Shown: in pieces, positions 37,168 through 48,698 of the stretch | How positions within the stretch are numbered: position 1 is the first letter of the stretch | Layout of the letters: each line of letters begins with the position of its first letter | Translations under genes and position numbers: made by a program | From: Astrocystis sublimbata | Lineage: Eukaryota > Ascomycota > Sordariomycetes > Xylariales > Xylariaceae | Assembly: GCA_022453515.1 (NCBI GenBank) | Contig: JAJNNY010000011.1 | Span: 248,001 to 312,000 of the forward strand | Direction: 5' to 3' | Length of the DNA: 64,000 nucleotides | The notes under the pieces: generated by a model | Seen by the model: only the letters and a program-made list of their open reading frames with translations | Databases searched by the model: none | Told to the model about the DNA's origin: nothing

Positions 37168-40100
37168 GGTAATTAGCAGTTGTGAAAGACTTAGACTACT
37201 GACAATAAACCTAGATACCTAGTTAACGTGATTGTCACCATTAAGGAATTCATTGAACAACTACCAGGAACACTTATTAAACCTATTCCCAATTATTACC
37301 GGTTATCGGAAGTTGAAGTCACTAGCACGGCGGATAGACAGATTGATGTATGTATGGTTATGTGTATGGGGCGTGGTGGATGCGGAATTATTCAAGATTA
37401 TGCGCTTTCTTTGCCAAGAACTCCCTTGTCCGGAGAAGAGGAGCAACTACATGTACGGAGTACGGAGTACCTACCTACTGAACTGACTGACTGGCCTGGG
37501 GAAAAGGACCCCTGAGAGATTAGACCCCTGAAAAGGTTCAAGAGCGGCGGCGAGTGCCGTTTCGATTCTAGGTACTTACAAACAACCAATTCCAGGTACC
37601 TACCTTGCTTCCTTCATTCCCTTTTTGAACCAATAACAAGCACTGCATGTTTGCGTGTACAGTATGTGCAGACAAGCGGCTTGCGACGCGGCGTAGGGAG
37701 AAAATTGCAAGCGAATTCCGGGTTTTGTGAGGAATGTTGGGATCTGTTTGCTTGCGGCAAAGGTTCGACCTAATGCGTGTGATGTGAGGGGATGGGATGG
37801 GATGGATTGATGTAGTGCAACTATGCACTACAACTTGAACACCCCCAACGGTCGCATATTTGGTAATGAAAATTCAAAGTCGGGTATATGTAGCATTCCT
37901 GGCTTGCTTGTCCATGCTGTTCGTGGGAGGTGCATTATCTGCATCATCAGCATCACCATGGCTAGCCGATTGCTGCTTCGATAAGGTAATATGCCCTTCC
38001 CCATAAACAAAAAATGCGGTTTCTTCCGCGAACAAGTAAAGTAGACAAGACCAGACAAGACAAGAGGGATATAGCAAGATCGTTCGTTGGATACCGTACG
38101 ACAGGCTGACCGCAACAGCACGACTGAGACTGCCACGACAAACTAACTGTACTTAGATAGTGAGGATCTGGTAGAGGACCCCCACGATGTTGCTGCTCGT
38201 ACGTTGGCGCGCACCTGACAGCTCCCACCAGAGCTCTAGCCGACGTAGTCAGCGAGCTAAGGTCCATGTTCCATGTCGATGCCACTGCCATGGATGCAAT
38301 TGGGCATGTCCATGCGGGAAGGGGTGCCGCATGCGAGTGCGAAAAGAACCATCAACCGAACTTTCGAGTGATGGCTGCTGCAGCACCAGTCGCAAGTTGC
38401 GCTGCAGATCGCTCGCCGCCTTTGCCAGAGCTGTGGTGAAATGCCATGCTATCCATCCAATCAATCAATCTAATCTAGCCCGTTTGTTCCTCGAGGTAAC
38501 ACAAGCTCGCTCGGGCAAAAAATAAAGATGGGCATGGCGCCGGGATACCGTTTGGGTAAAGCTAGCTAGGTACGAGTATTATGTACGTGACCTGAGTAAG
38601 TATCGTAAGTAAAGCAGCGAGGTAAGGTTCCTGTTCCTTTCTCCAGAGAGGGACCTAGCATCCTAGTTACCAAAAACCAAGCAGGGTTGCGCTGGAGTTT
38701 GCGTCATGCGGGTCTCATCTTGGGCCCTGTTGGGATAGCAAATGCTTGTTTTCGCAGAAGAAAAAAAAAGTATTCCCCGCCCCCAGTTGCTAGGTCGCTC
38801 GTCAGGGTTTCTCGCGTCACAGGGTTTCCTTCTCTCGCTACTCTAGCATCCTAGCTGGCTTCGTTCGTACAACGCTGCGCTGCGCGTGCGGTGCAACACA
38901 AACCCCTGGCCGCGTTTACGTACCTAAGGTAGGCGAGTAGCTATCTAGGTGCTAGGGTACACTGAAGCGACCACGGCCACGGCGGCGACAGGGGCTGCTT
39001 TCCAGATTCAGACAAAGCCAGCAGCGATTGGGAATCACAAAGAGAGAGAGTCGAATCGAGTCGCAGTCGCAGTCAAAGGAGCCAGCCAATGGCCCACCAG
39101 CCAATCTATGTACGCAATCTGCACCCCTGAACCGCCTTTCGACGTCAGCGAAGCTACCCAAGCCAAGTAGTAGCTACACGTATCTTGAACGAGCCTGACT
39201 CGCTTGCTTTGCTTGGTGCTGCCAGTGCCAATGCCAATGCCGTGCCATCGTACCCGCCCCGTCGCAAAAGGTCGCAGTCCGGAGATACCGTCCAGAGTTG
39301 GCAGTGGGCTATTCTCGGTATCAGCCAGCCAGCAGTCACTGACTGGCCTGACAAATTCCATTCGTTCATTCGGCTAGGCTATCTGGCAATCAACCTTGCC
39401 CTGCCTTTGGCCAACCTCCTCTCTCGGCCTAAATCTCGGCCTTCGGCACTCGCACCATCCATGGACTAGGAGAGTAGCGTATCGACTAAGGCGAAGGGAG
39501 GTAGAGCACACGGTAATCAGCGGCCAATGGACTCGCTATCGAGGCTGTCAAGTAGGCAGACAGGCCACTCTTGCCTACCTGGTCGATCATCTCCCCTCCA
39601 CGATGATGGCCCAGTGAGGAGCAGAGCGCTGCTGTGGGGATCGTGAACTGTACGGAGAGGTAGCTAGCCAGGAAGCAGCAAGGGCCGTGAGTGGGTAGCG
39701 AAGGGTAGGGTGATATGGGGGACAAACCCCTGTCTGTCGAATCACCTTTGCGCATATCGACCCAAGTAGGTACTTGCCCTTATGGGCCATCAGTTACACA
39801 GACAGCACTATCACCAGACCATCGAATAGGGATCGCGTGGCGCGCGGTACTATCACCTCTTGAGATTGATTTCACAGTTGTGCGATATTCAATAGAGTAC
39901 GGTGGTTCGAAGGACAGTTGATTAAAAGACGATACAGAAGTAATCTAGGCTCGAATTGGTCAAATAGAATTCAACCCTCTATACTCCGATGTAGGAAGGT
40001 GGGGCGCGCATCGCGCATCCATCAAATGATGCTTCCACTCCCTGTCGTCCCGTCCGACCGAGTCCGCCTCAAGGTCCCGCAATCTATAACGGGTTCTCTC

Positions 40101-40353
40101 TCTCTATCTCAACTCATGTGTTGCTTCTCTTTTCCATGGAGAGAACCACATGGCGCAGATTTGACTCTGCCAGAGTCGTCACCGTTTGCCGGCATTGTAC
40201 AGGTATCAACATGCGATGCTGCAACGCTTCGTGAAAAATGGATAGGGTGCCTTTGTCTCCGACTTCCCTTTTAATGCAATAGTGGTATCCCGCTAAACGC
40301 CGTGATATGAACATGAATCTTGACCCGGTATATCAAGAGTACTGTTGCAATAC

Positions 40354-43131
40354 TTAGTAGCCGGGTTTGCCTGGCATGGGCGGTAACCCATGACCAGTAC
40401 TCTGTAGTGGTAGATGGTTGTGGCAGAAGATCTTGCCGTTGCTGCTCTTCATGCAATCTTTCTTCGAGACATCGATGAATTTGACCGGGTCATCATAGCT
40501 CTCGAGTTGGCAACATTCCACATTCTTCATCCATCGGTTGGTCACAACCTCATGCATCGTGATTCGTTTCTTAGGATCGGGGTGTAGCATGCTGAGAAGC
40601 AGACGACGGAGACCAATCGGCTTGACGAAATACTCGAAGGCTGGCAGTTTGGGATACGACTCCTTGCCTTCCTCGGTCCTCACCGCATTCTTGGCATCGG
40701 ACTTCTGCCAGCCCGCAACCAGGTCGTTGTATGTCTTCTGCGACGGAATCTGCAGGCCCGCCTCAGCCTTCTCCCAGAGGTTGGCGTTGAAGATGAGGTA
40801 GATCATGACGATGGCAGAACTCCACACATCCAGTGGCCTGGGGTCGTAGTCCTCTGTTTTGCTCAAGACCTCAGGTGCGATATAGGGCACGCTGCCACAG
40901 ATCGCCGGCTTGCAGAGCCGGACGTCACCCATCTCGATGCCGCATTGACCACCCGCTTCCCTCAAACCAGGATGTATGCCAGAGAATACTTCGGACACGC
41001 CAAAATCGGTGATCTTGAGCTTGCTATCCTTGGTGATGAGGAGATTCTCCAGCTTGATATCGCGGTGTGCAATCCCGTGGCTGTGGAGGTAGTTAACACC
41101 CTGGCACAGCTGTTTGAACAAGCACGTGCGATCGCCGTCGCGGCCCTCCTCTTTCAGATACTTCTTGGAGACGAGACTGAAGAGATCGCCTTCTGAGCAG
41201 TATTCCATGACGTGGTTCCAGCGTCCATGATTGGAACAAAGTCGCATTGTCTCAATCACGTTAGGGTGGTGTAAGCTCTTGGCGATGCTGTACTCCGATT
41301 TGATCTTCTTCTCGTAATCCTCGAGCGACTCATTCGAGGACTTGGATCGGAACTCTTTCACGGCATAAAGCTCGCCGGGACAGCCCTTGCGAGCCATGAG
41401 CGTCACCTTGGAAGTGGCACCTTTGCCCAGATGCTTGCCGTGACGGCCGAATTTGGACTGGTACTCATACTCCTTGAGGAGCTCAGCGATGTCGACAGTG
41501 AAGTCATCGGGAAGGCTCAAGCTCAACCTCCTGGCCTTCATGCCAGTCCCCACATCGGGCGGGATAGCCCAGGGCTGGCGTGTCAGCTGTTCTGGATGAG
41601 GATTCTTCTTGCGTTCTAAACTCCTCGTTCGGCGGTGGTTCTTCGCATTATTGCTGGCGAAGTTTACCTTCTGACGAAGGGAGAAACCTGTGTGAGCCCT
41701 GTTCTTTTTCGCGTTGTTTTCTAAGAAGTCATTTGACGTAGGCATGGATGAGGCGACATCGGCTGTTGGTTTGCGGCCATTGGCCATCTCAATGGGAGAA
41801 CCCGGCGATGGTGGTGAGTTAGATCTTGTGGTGGCTACCGAGCGTTGGACAGAAAACCGACGGTTACCACGGTTGCCGAGAAAACCACTGACAGTTGCTG
41901 GGTTGGGCTCAAATGTGCCAGCACTGTAAGCGTGGGTTTTTGATGCAGGGGCGGCATCTTCCTCTGACGGATGAAAACTACGTCTAAAGATGGACGACAT
42001 GGCGCGACTCAAGGTGGACGATGACCGTTTTGTTAGAGGCGGTTTCGAGGCCGGGGTCGACGGGTTTTCTCTCGAGGGTGTGACAAGGTCTGGGGTTGGC
42101 GTTGAAAAGCTCTCGGTTGTGGGTGCATGTGAATGTGACGTTGCAGGGGGTTGTTGTAAGTCAGACCGGGGGTGGCTTTTGGCGCTCTGGCTCAGGGCAG
42201 CATGCGAATCCGTGTGCTCTGCGACGCTCAATGACGTGCTATTCAGACTGTTCGGGACCAGGTCACGGTGGTATAGATCCTGACTGTCGCAGAAACGGAA
42301 GTCTCGTGACTGGCGGTTGCTGACGGGCGTGACAGGGTCGTTGGTGAATGATTCACTGCACGTCTCCTCCTCGTCGCCCTCTTCGGGAATCGCAGTGGTC
42401 AAGTCGGTGGGGTGGCGGCGTAGTGACTCTGCCGGGGTCTGCAGGGGACTTGAGCAAAGCGAAGTGTCTGCAGACGAGTATTCTGAGCGAGGCGTGGTTA
42501 GATGGAGAGCGAGGGCTGCAGGGTGAGATTGGCATGCGGATGTACCTGAGCGACCTGTCTTGGACGACGAAGACGATGATGGAATGGGCCGCGGGGCTGA
42601 TGTGGCGGACGGAGAAGACAGTGCTGGTCTGCTGGGGTGGGTGGTGGTGATGGTGGTGGCCGGCGGCGTGGTGTTAGTCGCGGTATTAGTCGTGTTAGTG
42701 GTGTAAGTCGAGGAAGCGGCGGCAGCAGCAGTGGTGGTGGGAGTGGTGGCAGCAGAGACAGGACTAGTAGCAATAGGGTGCATAGGAGTGGAGGAGACGG
42801 CGGCGGCAGCGGTATTAGTAGGAGAAGACGGTTTTGTAGGCTGGGCGAAGGAGTGGTAGTTCGTGTGCGGATGCGTGTTGGCGTCAGACACAGGCTCGGC
42901 GTTGTAACCTGAACTGGCTCTGACGCTGTCGCTGGAATTAGAATTATTAGAGTAAGAATAATTGCGGGCGGTCCTGCTGGGTTCAGGCGCGGGCGCAGGC
43001 GCAGGCTTGGGCGAGGCGGCGTAGGATCGCACGGGGGGTGATGATGACATCGCTGGCACCGGCCAGGTCGCTGTAATAGCGAGCTCTGGCGCTGGTGTTG
43101 GTGCTGGGGCAGCCTGTGGGGCCATGGTCAT
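40354..43131 (-). CDS. HAL4/SAT4-like Ser/Thr protein kinase
   Basis: A single exon of 925 residues from the ATG at 43131; further in-frame ATGs follow at codons 3 and 28. Residues 1-540 are a low-complexity Ser/Thr/Pro/Ala-rich region, and its Thr and Ala tracts appear as GTG/GGC triplet runs in the plus strand near 42630-42760. The kinase domain starts at about 564: glycine loop LGKGATSK (568-575), ATP-binding K592, helix-C E613, HRD at 689-691, DFG at 709-711 and APE at 752-754, so all catalytic residues are kept. The insert GIHPGLREAGGQCG in the activation segment and the tail with NRWMKN...ECC...HNHLP are typical of fungal HAL/NPR-type kinases. In yeast HAL4/SAT4 and HAL5 stabilise plasma-membrane nutrient and potassium transporters and give salt tolerance. 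The same role here is inferred. Confidence 0.93.
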   Translation of the reverse strand: MTMAPQAAPAPTPAPELAITATWPVPAMSSSPPVRSYAASPKPAPAPAPEPSRTARNYSYSNNSNSSDSVRASSGYNAEPVSDANTHPHTNYHSFAQPTKPSSPTNTAAAAVSSTPMHPIATSPVSAATTPTTTAAAAASSTYTTNTTNTATNTTPPATTITTTHPSRPALSSPSATSAPRPIPSSSSSSKTGRSGTSACQSHPAALALHLTTPRSEYSSADTSLCSSPLQTPAESLRRHPTDLTTAIPEEGDEEETCSESFTNDPVTPVSNRQSRDFRFCDSQDLYHRDLVPNSLNSTSLSVAEHTDSHAALSQSAKSHPRSDLQQPPATSHSHAPTTESFSTPTPDLVTPSRENPSTPASKPPLTKRSSSTLSRAMSSIFRRSFHPSEEDAAPASKTHAYSAGTFEPNPATVSGFLGNRGNRRFSVQRSVATTRSNSPPSPGSPIEMANGRKPTADVASSMPTSNDFLENNAKKNRAHTGFSLRQKVNFASNNAKNHRRTRSLERKKNPHPEQLTRQPWAIPPDVGTGMKARRLSLSLPDDFTVDIAELLKEYEYQSKFGRHGKHLGKGATSKVTLMARKGCPGELYAVKEFRSKSSNESLEDYEKKIKSEYSIAKSLHHPNVIETMRLCSNHGRWNHVMEYCSEGDLFSLVSKKYLKEEGRDGDRTCLFKQLCQGVNYLHSHGIAHRDIKLENLLITKDSKLKITDFGVSEVFSGIHPGLREAGGQCGIEMGDVRLCKPAICGSVPYIAPEVLSKTEDYDPRPLDVWSSAIVMIYLIFNANLWEKAEAGLQIPSQKTYNDLVAGWQKSDAKNAVRTEEGKESYPKLPAFEYFVKPIGLRRLLLSMLHPDPKKRITMHEVVTNRWMKNVECCQLESYDDPVKFIDVSKKDCMKSSNGKIFCHNHLPLQSTGHGLPPMPGKPGY

Positions 43132-44082
43132 TGTCTGTTGTCGCTGTGCTTGAAACGGAACCTGTTTAATGCCCGTGGCACGCCCTGTCGCATCAGATCC
43201 ACGTCCACGGTGTGTTGTTACGTCCCGCCTTCACTCTCTGTCTCGGTTGCTGTAGCGTAGCTTCTCTTCTCTGGGCAGTGGCCGGATGGACTGGTTGCAG
43301 TGCCTGGCGAGCCTGGGTACTGAATGAATGGGGGTCCTTCCAAGGGAGCGCCTGCGCCTGCACCAAGCCAGCAACGGCAGATGCTACTAGGTACCAGGGC
43401 CTGTGAGGGCCTGTGAGCGAGTGCAGTGCAGGTGGGCTCTCGCTTTCACCTGGGCGGGGGACGACCAGCCTGGGCGAGATTACCGAGCTGGTTGGTCACT
43501 GGTCACGGACCTTTGGCGTCGCTCTTACAAAGAAAGGGACCGAACTGGTGAACAACAAGACAACCCCAGACTGGAAGAGGGACTGCGTGGGCTGGATAGA
43601 TGGCAGAAAGGGTCTTGCTTCAGTCGGGACCAAAGGAAGCAATCCACTGGGGATTCTCGAGGGCAGGCAGGACGGGGAAATGGGCACGTTATGAATACTT
43701 CGTTCCGTCCGGTCTTGGTTCACTGAGCGATATAATCGACGGCGCGTTCCACACCCCCTTCTGCGCCTGTGTGCCTCTCCCACTTACACGACACGCAGGT
43801 GGGCGGCCGAGGCGGGCGGATGGGGCCAGAAACAGCGGCAAAGAGCCCTAATGCACCCTGCGAATAGGGAATAGGCAACCAGTGCTAGCGGCAGCAGCAG
43901 GTACTTACCTACACTGCCAGGTGATGGGGCAACGCCGTCCTAAGCCTGTACAGGTCATCAGCTACCTGGGTACATCCATCATGTAAGTACACAAACACCC
44001 CCCCCTTCCCGGTGGACTGGAGGACTGGGGACTGTGTGGCATCATGCAACTGACCTTTCTTTCCACAGCGATCTGAGGGAGG

Positions 44083-44092
44083 TAGGTACCTA
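44083..44092. repeat. Palindrome TAGGTACCTA
   Basis: Second exact copy of this palindrome (the first is at 26053). Confidence 0.6.
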
Positions 44093-44658
44093 GTCCAACC
44101 GCACCAAAGTACACTGCACAGATCCACCACACGAGGTAACGTTGAAAGGAACAGCGCCCTGCTCGCTGCCCTTGGAAGAGCGCGAAAGAGGGAGAGAGAG
44201 CCTTGGGATGGGGGTGCACCCCGGCTTAGCGCTTGTGTTGAGTGAAGTCGCGCTTCCTTTCTTTCTCCGGAATTGGCCCTGGATGCCTTAATGCCCACGG
44301 TATAGGGAATGTAGGTCTTGTAGGTCCCTGCAGCGAATAGTATCTTATGTCCCGGCGACCTATTGCCCAGGTGGGTGGATGAATTGCCCAATAGGTGAAG
44401 GTCTTATGCGTAGGTACTGGGTTCGATGCTGGGGAGCTGGGTTGTATGTAAGTGATGCTGGTGATGGTACTTGCGGTGGATATCTATCTCCCGGCTTCAA
44501 GAGGACCGGTATTCATTCAAATTCCCGCAGAATCCCATGTCCTTTCCGACAAGGGTACGGCACGGCGCACCTGGTTCCAGTCAAGTGCCGTCCGTCAGGT
44601 GGACGAGGTAATTAACCCCCCGTCGAAGCTGCAAGGAGGACGACGACACTGTTTCTTT

Positions 44659-44711
44659 GTGTGTATGTGTGTGTGTGTGTGTGTCTGCGCCAGACAGAGA
44701 GAGAGAGACAG
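44659..44711 (+). repeat. GT run followed by GA run
   Basis: A compound microsatellite: GT units to about 44684, then an AGAGAG tract after a short spacer. Confidence 0.85.
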
Positions 44712-47700
44712 AGGGAAAGAGGAGGATGGGAGTCTAAACGAATAGCTTGATGTTTATGATGTCAGAGTCCGGGCGGAGTACCTGGCGGACAAAGAACCAT
44801 AATTTTATGATTTGAATGACATAAATTGAGGGTTTCCAACCGAAATCTGGATATAGCAACCCGGAAGGGTATCTACTTAGAAGGCGATGTAAAAGAAAGT
44901 TTAGGTTGTCATCGATCAAGGTAAGCAGTCCGCAAATTTGCGGAGAAGTGTTTGATAAGGAAGAGAGATGGCAATCAAGGTTATTTTCTCCCTTCAGGCA
45001 CTGGCGGAATGCCGAGCACTTAAGGAATTCAGTCTAGTCTTGGCCATGTCTTCTTCGAATATTCGATGCAGCCAAGTTGTGTTGTATGTAGTGCTGTCTG
45101 TAGATCCCTTGGGTATTCGTACTCAAGGAGTGTTGCACGGCCGGCCTTGCTATACAACTCGACGACAAGTCGATGATTGGATTGGAGATCTACATATGCC
45201 CAGGCGCCAAGGCAGGCAGAGATGGAAGTATATTGCAACATCGGCGGTTGTTCTTACTACTATGTACTCGCAGTTAAACGAGACCATCGGGTCTCAGCCA
45301 GATGTCCCCGACCTCGGCATCCATCTGTTGCTGCGCCTTCGTATCAAACCGCAAATGTCTTTTTTGGAAGACAACTAAGTCCCTAGCTAAGTAAATCGTG
45401 GGCACAGCGGTCTATCTACTATGTAAAGTGAAGCCTGCAGACAATCAGTGAATGCCTGCTCTACATTATCTATGTCGACATCATGTATGGCGATCTACAT
45501 ACTAGTTCGGTATGCGCCAGTCGACAGGTTGGGTGAAACTGTCGGAATGAAAGTACTATACACTAGCCTCAAGATGGTGACGGTGCTTCGTCTTTACTAT
45601 TTGCTTTGGCACACTACGTGTATCAACTATTGTTTAAACTCTCGGAGGTCTAGTCCTTTCCACTTGGAGTCACTTCTACTTGGCAACCGACTCGATCAAT
45701 TTGGAGCTCACCAATAGGGCCTATTATGATAGAAAGCAGACACAGATCCAGGCTTCGTGTTTATGTATTACATGATATTGAGTCGATGACCAGCCACTGC
45801 TGGACTGCCAAGCGTAGCCAAGCGTTCTGTTCCTCAACCCGTCTTAAATGCTTTCCGGCCAAAAATGCATGCTCGATGAATGTGAGATTGTGTTTTACGG
45901 ATTAGTGAATCTAGGCAGTTCTGCATCGTCACGGACAGCTTCAACCCCGATGCCCGTTTAAGTGGATGCAGCCGTGCTAGTAAGCGTGCATCGTGTAGTT
46001 TGTTACGTGAAACACTACCTACAGTAGGTAATTCTAGCAACATGCCGCCTCACACTGATAGGAATGAACTGTTCCTATCGTCTCTCGCCAAGCGTCCCGG
46101 GCGAGTCAGGACACATCGCGATGTTTTCGCACGGCGATGCGAAGCTAGGCCATGCTAACTTCCGTTGGAAAGGTCGGTAATCTGTTTCGAAATGATGCTG
46201 ATGAGTTGCACAGTGACTAATTGCTGTCCAGGTGCCAGGCACTAACTGATCTCGATTCCTGGTCCCTTGCAAAGGAACAATAGACTCTGTAGGCTCGTGT
46301 GGGGTCTGCAAGCGCAACACATTCATGTGGACATCTCCCTGTCCCCGTGCTTCAGTGTTATGTTACCTAAGTACACGACGTAACGGCCGAGCATGGTTTA
46401 GGTACCTACAGTAAACAAAAAATGGGATTTGTGGTCAAGCCAAGCACGAACACCTCCAAATTGGTAACGTCTTGACAAAGAATGACCTCGGCGCCGACTC
46501 GTGGTACCAGAGAGATGTAATTGCATACGGCAGGCCCAAGACATGCCACGAACAACGATTGTAATCACCATACATCCAAGATGCAGAAGACAAGCCAAAA
46601 GTTCTCTTGAACTTGCTTGGCAATGCCCCCAATGCTCGAATGGCTGGTCCTCGTGCAGCCATGGCGCACGAACTGCCTAACTTCAATAGTCAGCTCGGTC
46701 TGACGTACCCGTTAAAAACATCCCTTTTTTCGCTGCACATTTACCAAGCAGCTGTGGCATACAAGTACTCGTATATTCTGCAATGAAGGTCAGGACAGCG
46801 CGTGACCATGGGGCTATAACGACGCTGCTCCATATACTCCATAGTAGATCAAGCGTTATACTACTTAGGTCGTGGGGGTCGCTTGTCTGTCACAGCTGCG
46901 TTGGTTTTCTTTGGGGTGACACATCGTACCGTAAGTGGCTCAACCGCAAATGTAGACGAGGATGAATCGGCCATGGCTAATTAGCAAGCAGCTGTCTTAG
47001 ATAGACTTGGCTCTTTCCACCAGTCATCACGCGCAATTTGTCAAATTAACCATTGTCGTTCTTGGCAACTCGTTCGACATCTACTGTATGTAAGGTTTGA
47101 CATCTAACTAACCTGAGGTTAGCCTTGTAAGTCCGATCTCAACAACCATGCAAATCACCATACCCTCCCTCACTGTTAATATCAGACAGTTTAAGGCCAC
47201 CACCACCTCTCAGGACACAGAAAAGCTCATTCGGGCACCGGCGTTGACGCAACAGGCAACCCGTCTACAGTCCATCTAGGATGCCTTGCGAGGATCGGTC
47301 CAAAGCAAACCAACATTGTCATGAGCTACCTAACAAATACTGAAGCCCAAGTCAAGCAGGACAATTGTGCAAATGGTAATGGAAGGAAACCGCAGCATGA
47401 GAGGACGGATGGGGTTTTTGTCATACTTCTGCACCTGGTTGCACAATGCTGAGACCGTAAGGTGTGTATCCGTCTTGGCCAGCACAACGAGGCCGAAGTT
47501 GGGGCGCGCGTCTTACTCTCTCACCTATATCAGGTGCCGCGATTCGACTGCCAAGTTGTCCGTGCAATCCTTTTGGTCACATTGCGGTAACATCGTGGAC
47601 CCTAAGCACTGCGCTAGCAACTGCCAGCCTGCCCTCGCCTACTGAGGCTCTTGGCTTTATGAATCGACATGAAGATCGACAAGCGGGCTATATTCCTCAA

Positions 47701-48557
47701 ACAGCAACAATATGGATTGGCGGTCTGTCGTGGAAACGCCCGAAACGTTAGATCCAAGAACATTGAGTCAGTCAGTAAGTCAGTCACCTTGTATGCTTCG
47801 TGCACTCATTATTCTCGTCGAACACAGCATTGTTTCGGTGCAACTTAGTCGGTTACGGGGCAGTAGATCGGGGGCGGGGAATGCTCTGCCAAGCCCATCA
47901 AAACCTGGGATATATTTGGAAACATGTTCGTGTGACGGATCTGCTGCTATCGTGACAATACTTAGAATCTCAGTATCCCAATGCATGACGATTATAATTT
48001 CTGGTCAGGCATGCCTTTCGATACAGTTCCTACAGCAGTGCCAGCTCATCAGGATCAATTGCAATGATAAACCGTGGCCTTGGGCGACCGCCGAGACCGC
48101 TCCTCCCACTATACCTGGCATGTCTGGCCAACACGGCGCTTCATTTGGGTTTTCCAATGCATGCGTTCGCTCCTTCGGTAACGATGGTCGTCGATTGGCT
48201 ATAACTCAGGTGAGTTTGCATCACCATGACACTACAGCCATACAGCCATACAGCCAGCCCTGTGTGTCAGCCCTGAAACTTCAGAGTGGCGGTGTAAAGA
48301 TCCCTAGAAGAGAGAGCGAGCAAAGGATTTGGTTCAATGCAACGAAATCTTGCCTCACTCGGATCAAACCATACAATCATCGTATATATCTAAAGCAGCG
48401 GTACCGTCGCTGTAGGACGCTGCTGACCGACAGGGTATTTCTATTCGCCATCGGTTGCCACCTCCCAGCTTTCTCCAGGGTTTTCTTCCCCACGTTTAAT
48501 CCCCAGATAATAGTAGAAACCGCTTCCCTGTCATCACTGTCGTGTGCGCCTCTGCCC

Positions 48558-48698
48558 ATGCGACCCCTTACCGCTTATGTGCCATTAATATCCCTCATTG
48601 TTGGCGTTGTCTCTTGTGCTCACGCGATCAGAACAAACATTGTGTACCGTTGCCACGCCGAAGTCTCACAGGTACCTAGAGCCCGACCCCTACGGTGA
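48558..48698 (+). CDS. Possible first exon of a small secreted protein
   Basis: From the ATG at 48558 the frame codes for 46 residues beginning with a convincing signal-peptide pattern (MRPLTAY, then a hydrophobic stretch PLISLIVGVV, then SCAHA before a likely cleavage site near residue 23). One cysteine follows in the predicted mature part. The codons after CAG at 48671 begin GTACCT, which could be a donor, so this may be the first exon of a longer gene whose other exons I could not fix. The same frame is open far upstream (from 47712), which weakens the case because the signal-like text could be chance. Confidence 0.2.
   Translation: MRPLTAYVPLISLIVGVVSCAHAIRTNIVYRCHAEVSQVPRARPLR

Larger units (their letters stand above)
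34301..40353. other. Gene desert rich in simple repeats and TAGGTA motifs
   Basis: No recognisable gene. The sequence is GC-richer than the previous stretch and carries many short repeats (TTGA, ATCA, AACC, GA, CATGT units) and many copies of TAGGTA or TACCTA. Open frames of 100-130 codons (35289-35687, 37828-38291, 39918-40274) lie on both strands over the same bases and are best explained by chance. The end near 40353 is the 3' region of the kinase gene. Confidence 0.5.
43132..48557. other. Gene desert upstream of the kinase
   Basis: The first several hundred bases are the kinase promoter and leader. Beyond that no gene was recognised. Frames such as 43403-43726, 44968-45378 and 46398-46686 are open but overlap others and lack domains. 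A GT/GA microsatellite lies at 44659-44711 and a TAGGTACCTA palindrome at 44083. Confidence 0.5.

Noticed and set aside
42498..42912. Gly/Ser-rich and Pro/Leu-rich frames on both strands
   Set aside because: They are other-frame readings of the triplet-rich N-terminal part of the kinase gene.
46398..46686. Overlapping minus-strand frames that read protein-like
   Set aside because: All three frames look equally plausible, each is short or has a stop, and no motif was recognised.
47712..48698. Plus-strand frame of 328 codons
   Set aside because: It has an ATG and is long, but the composition is mixed and no domain is seen. Only the signal-peptide-like end is kept, as a weak candidate.
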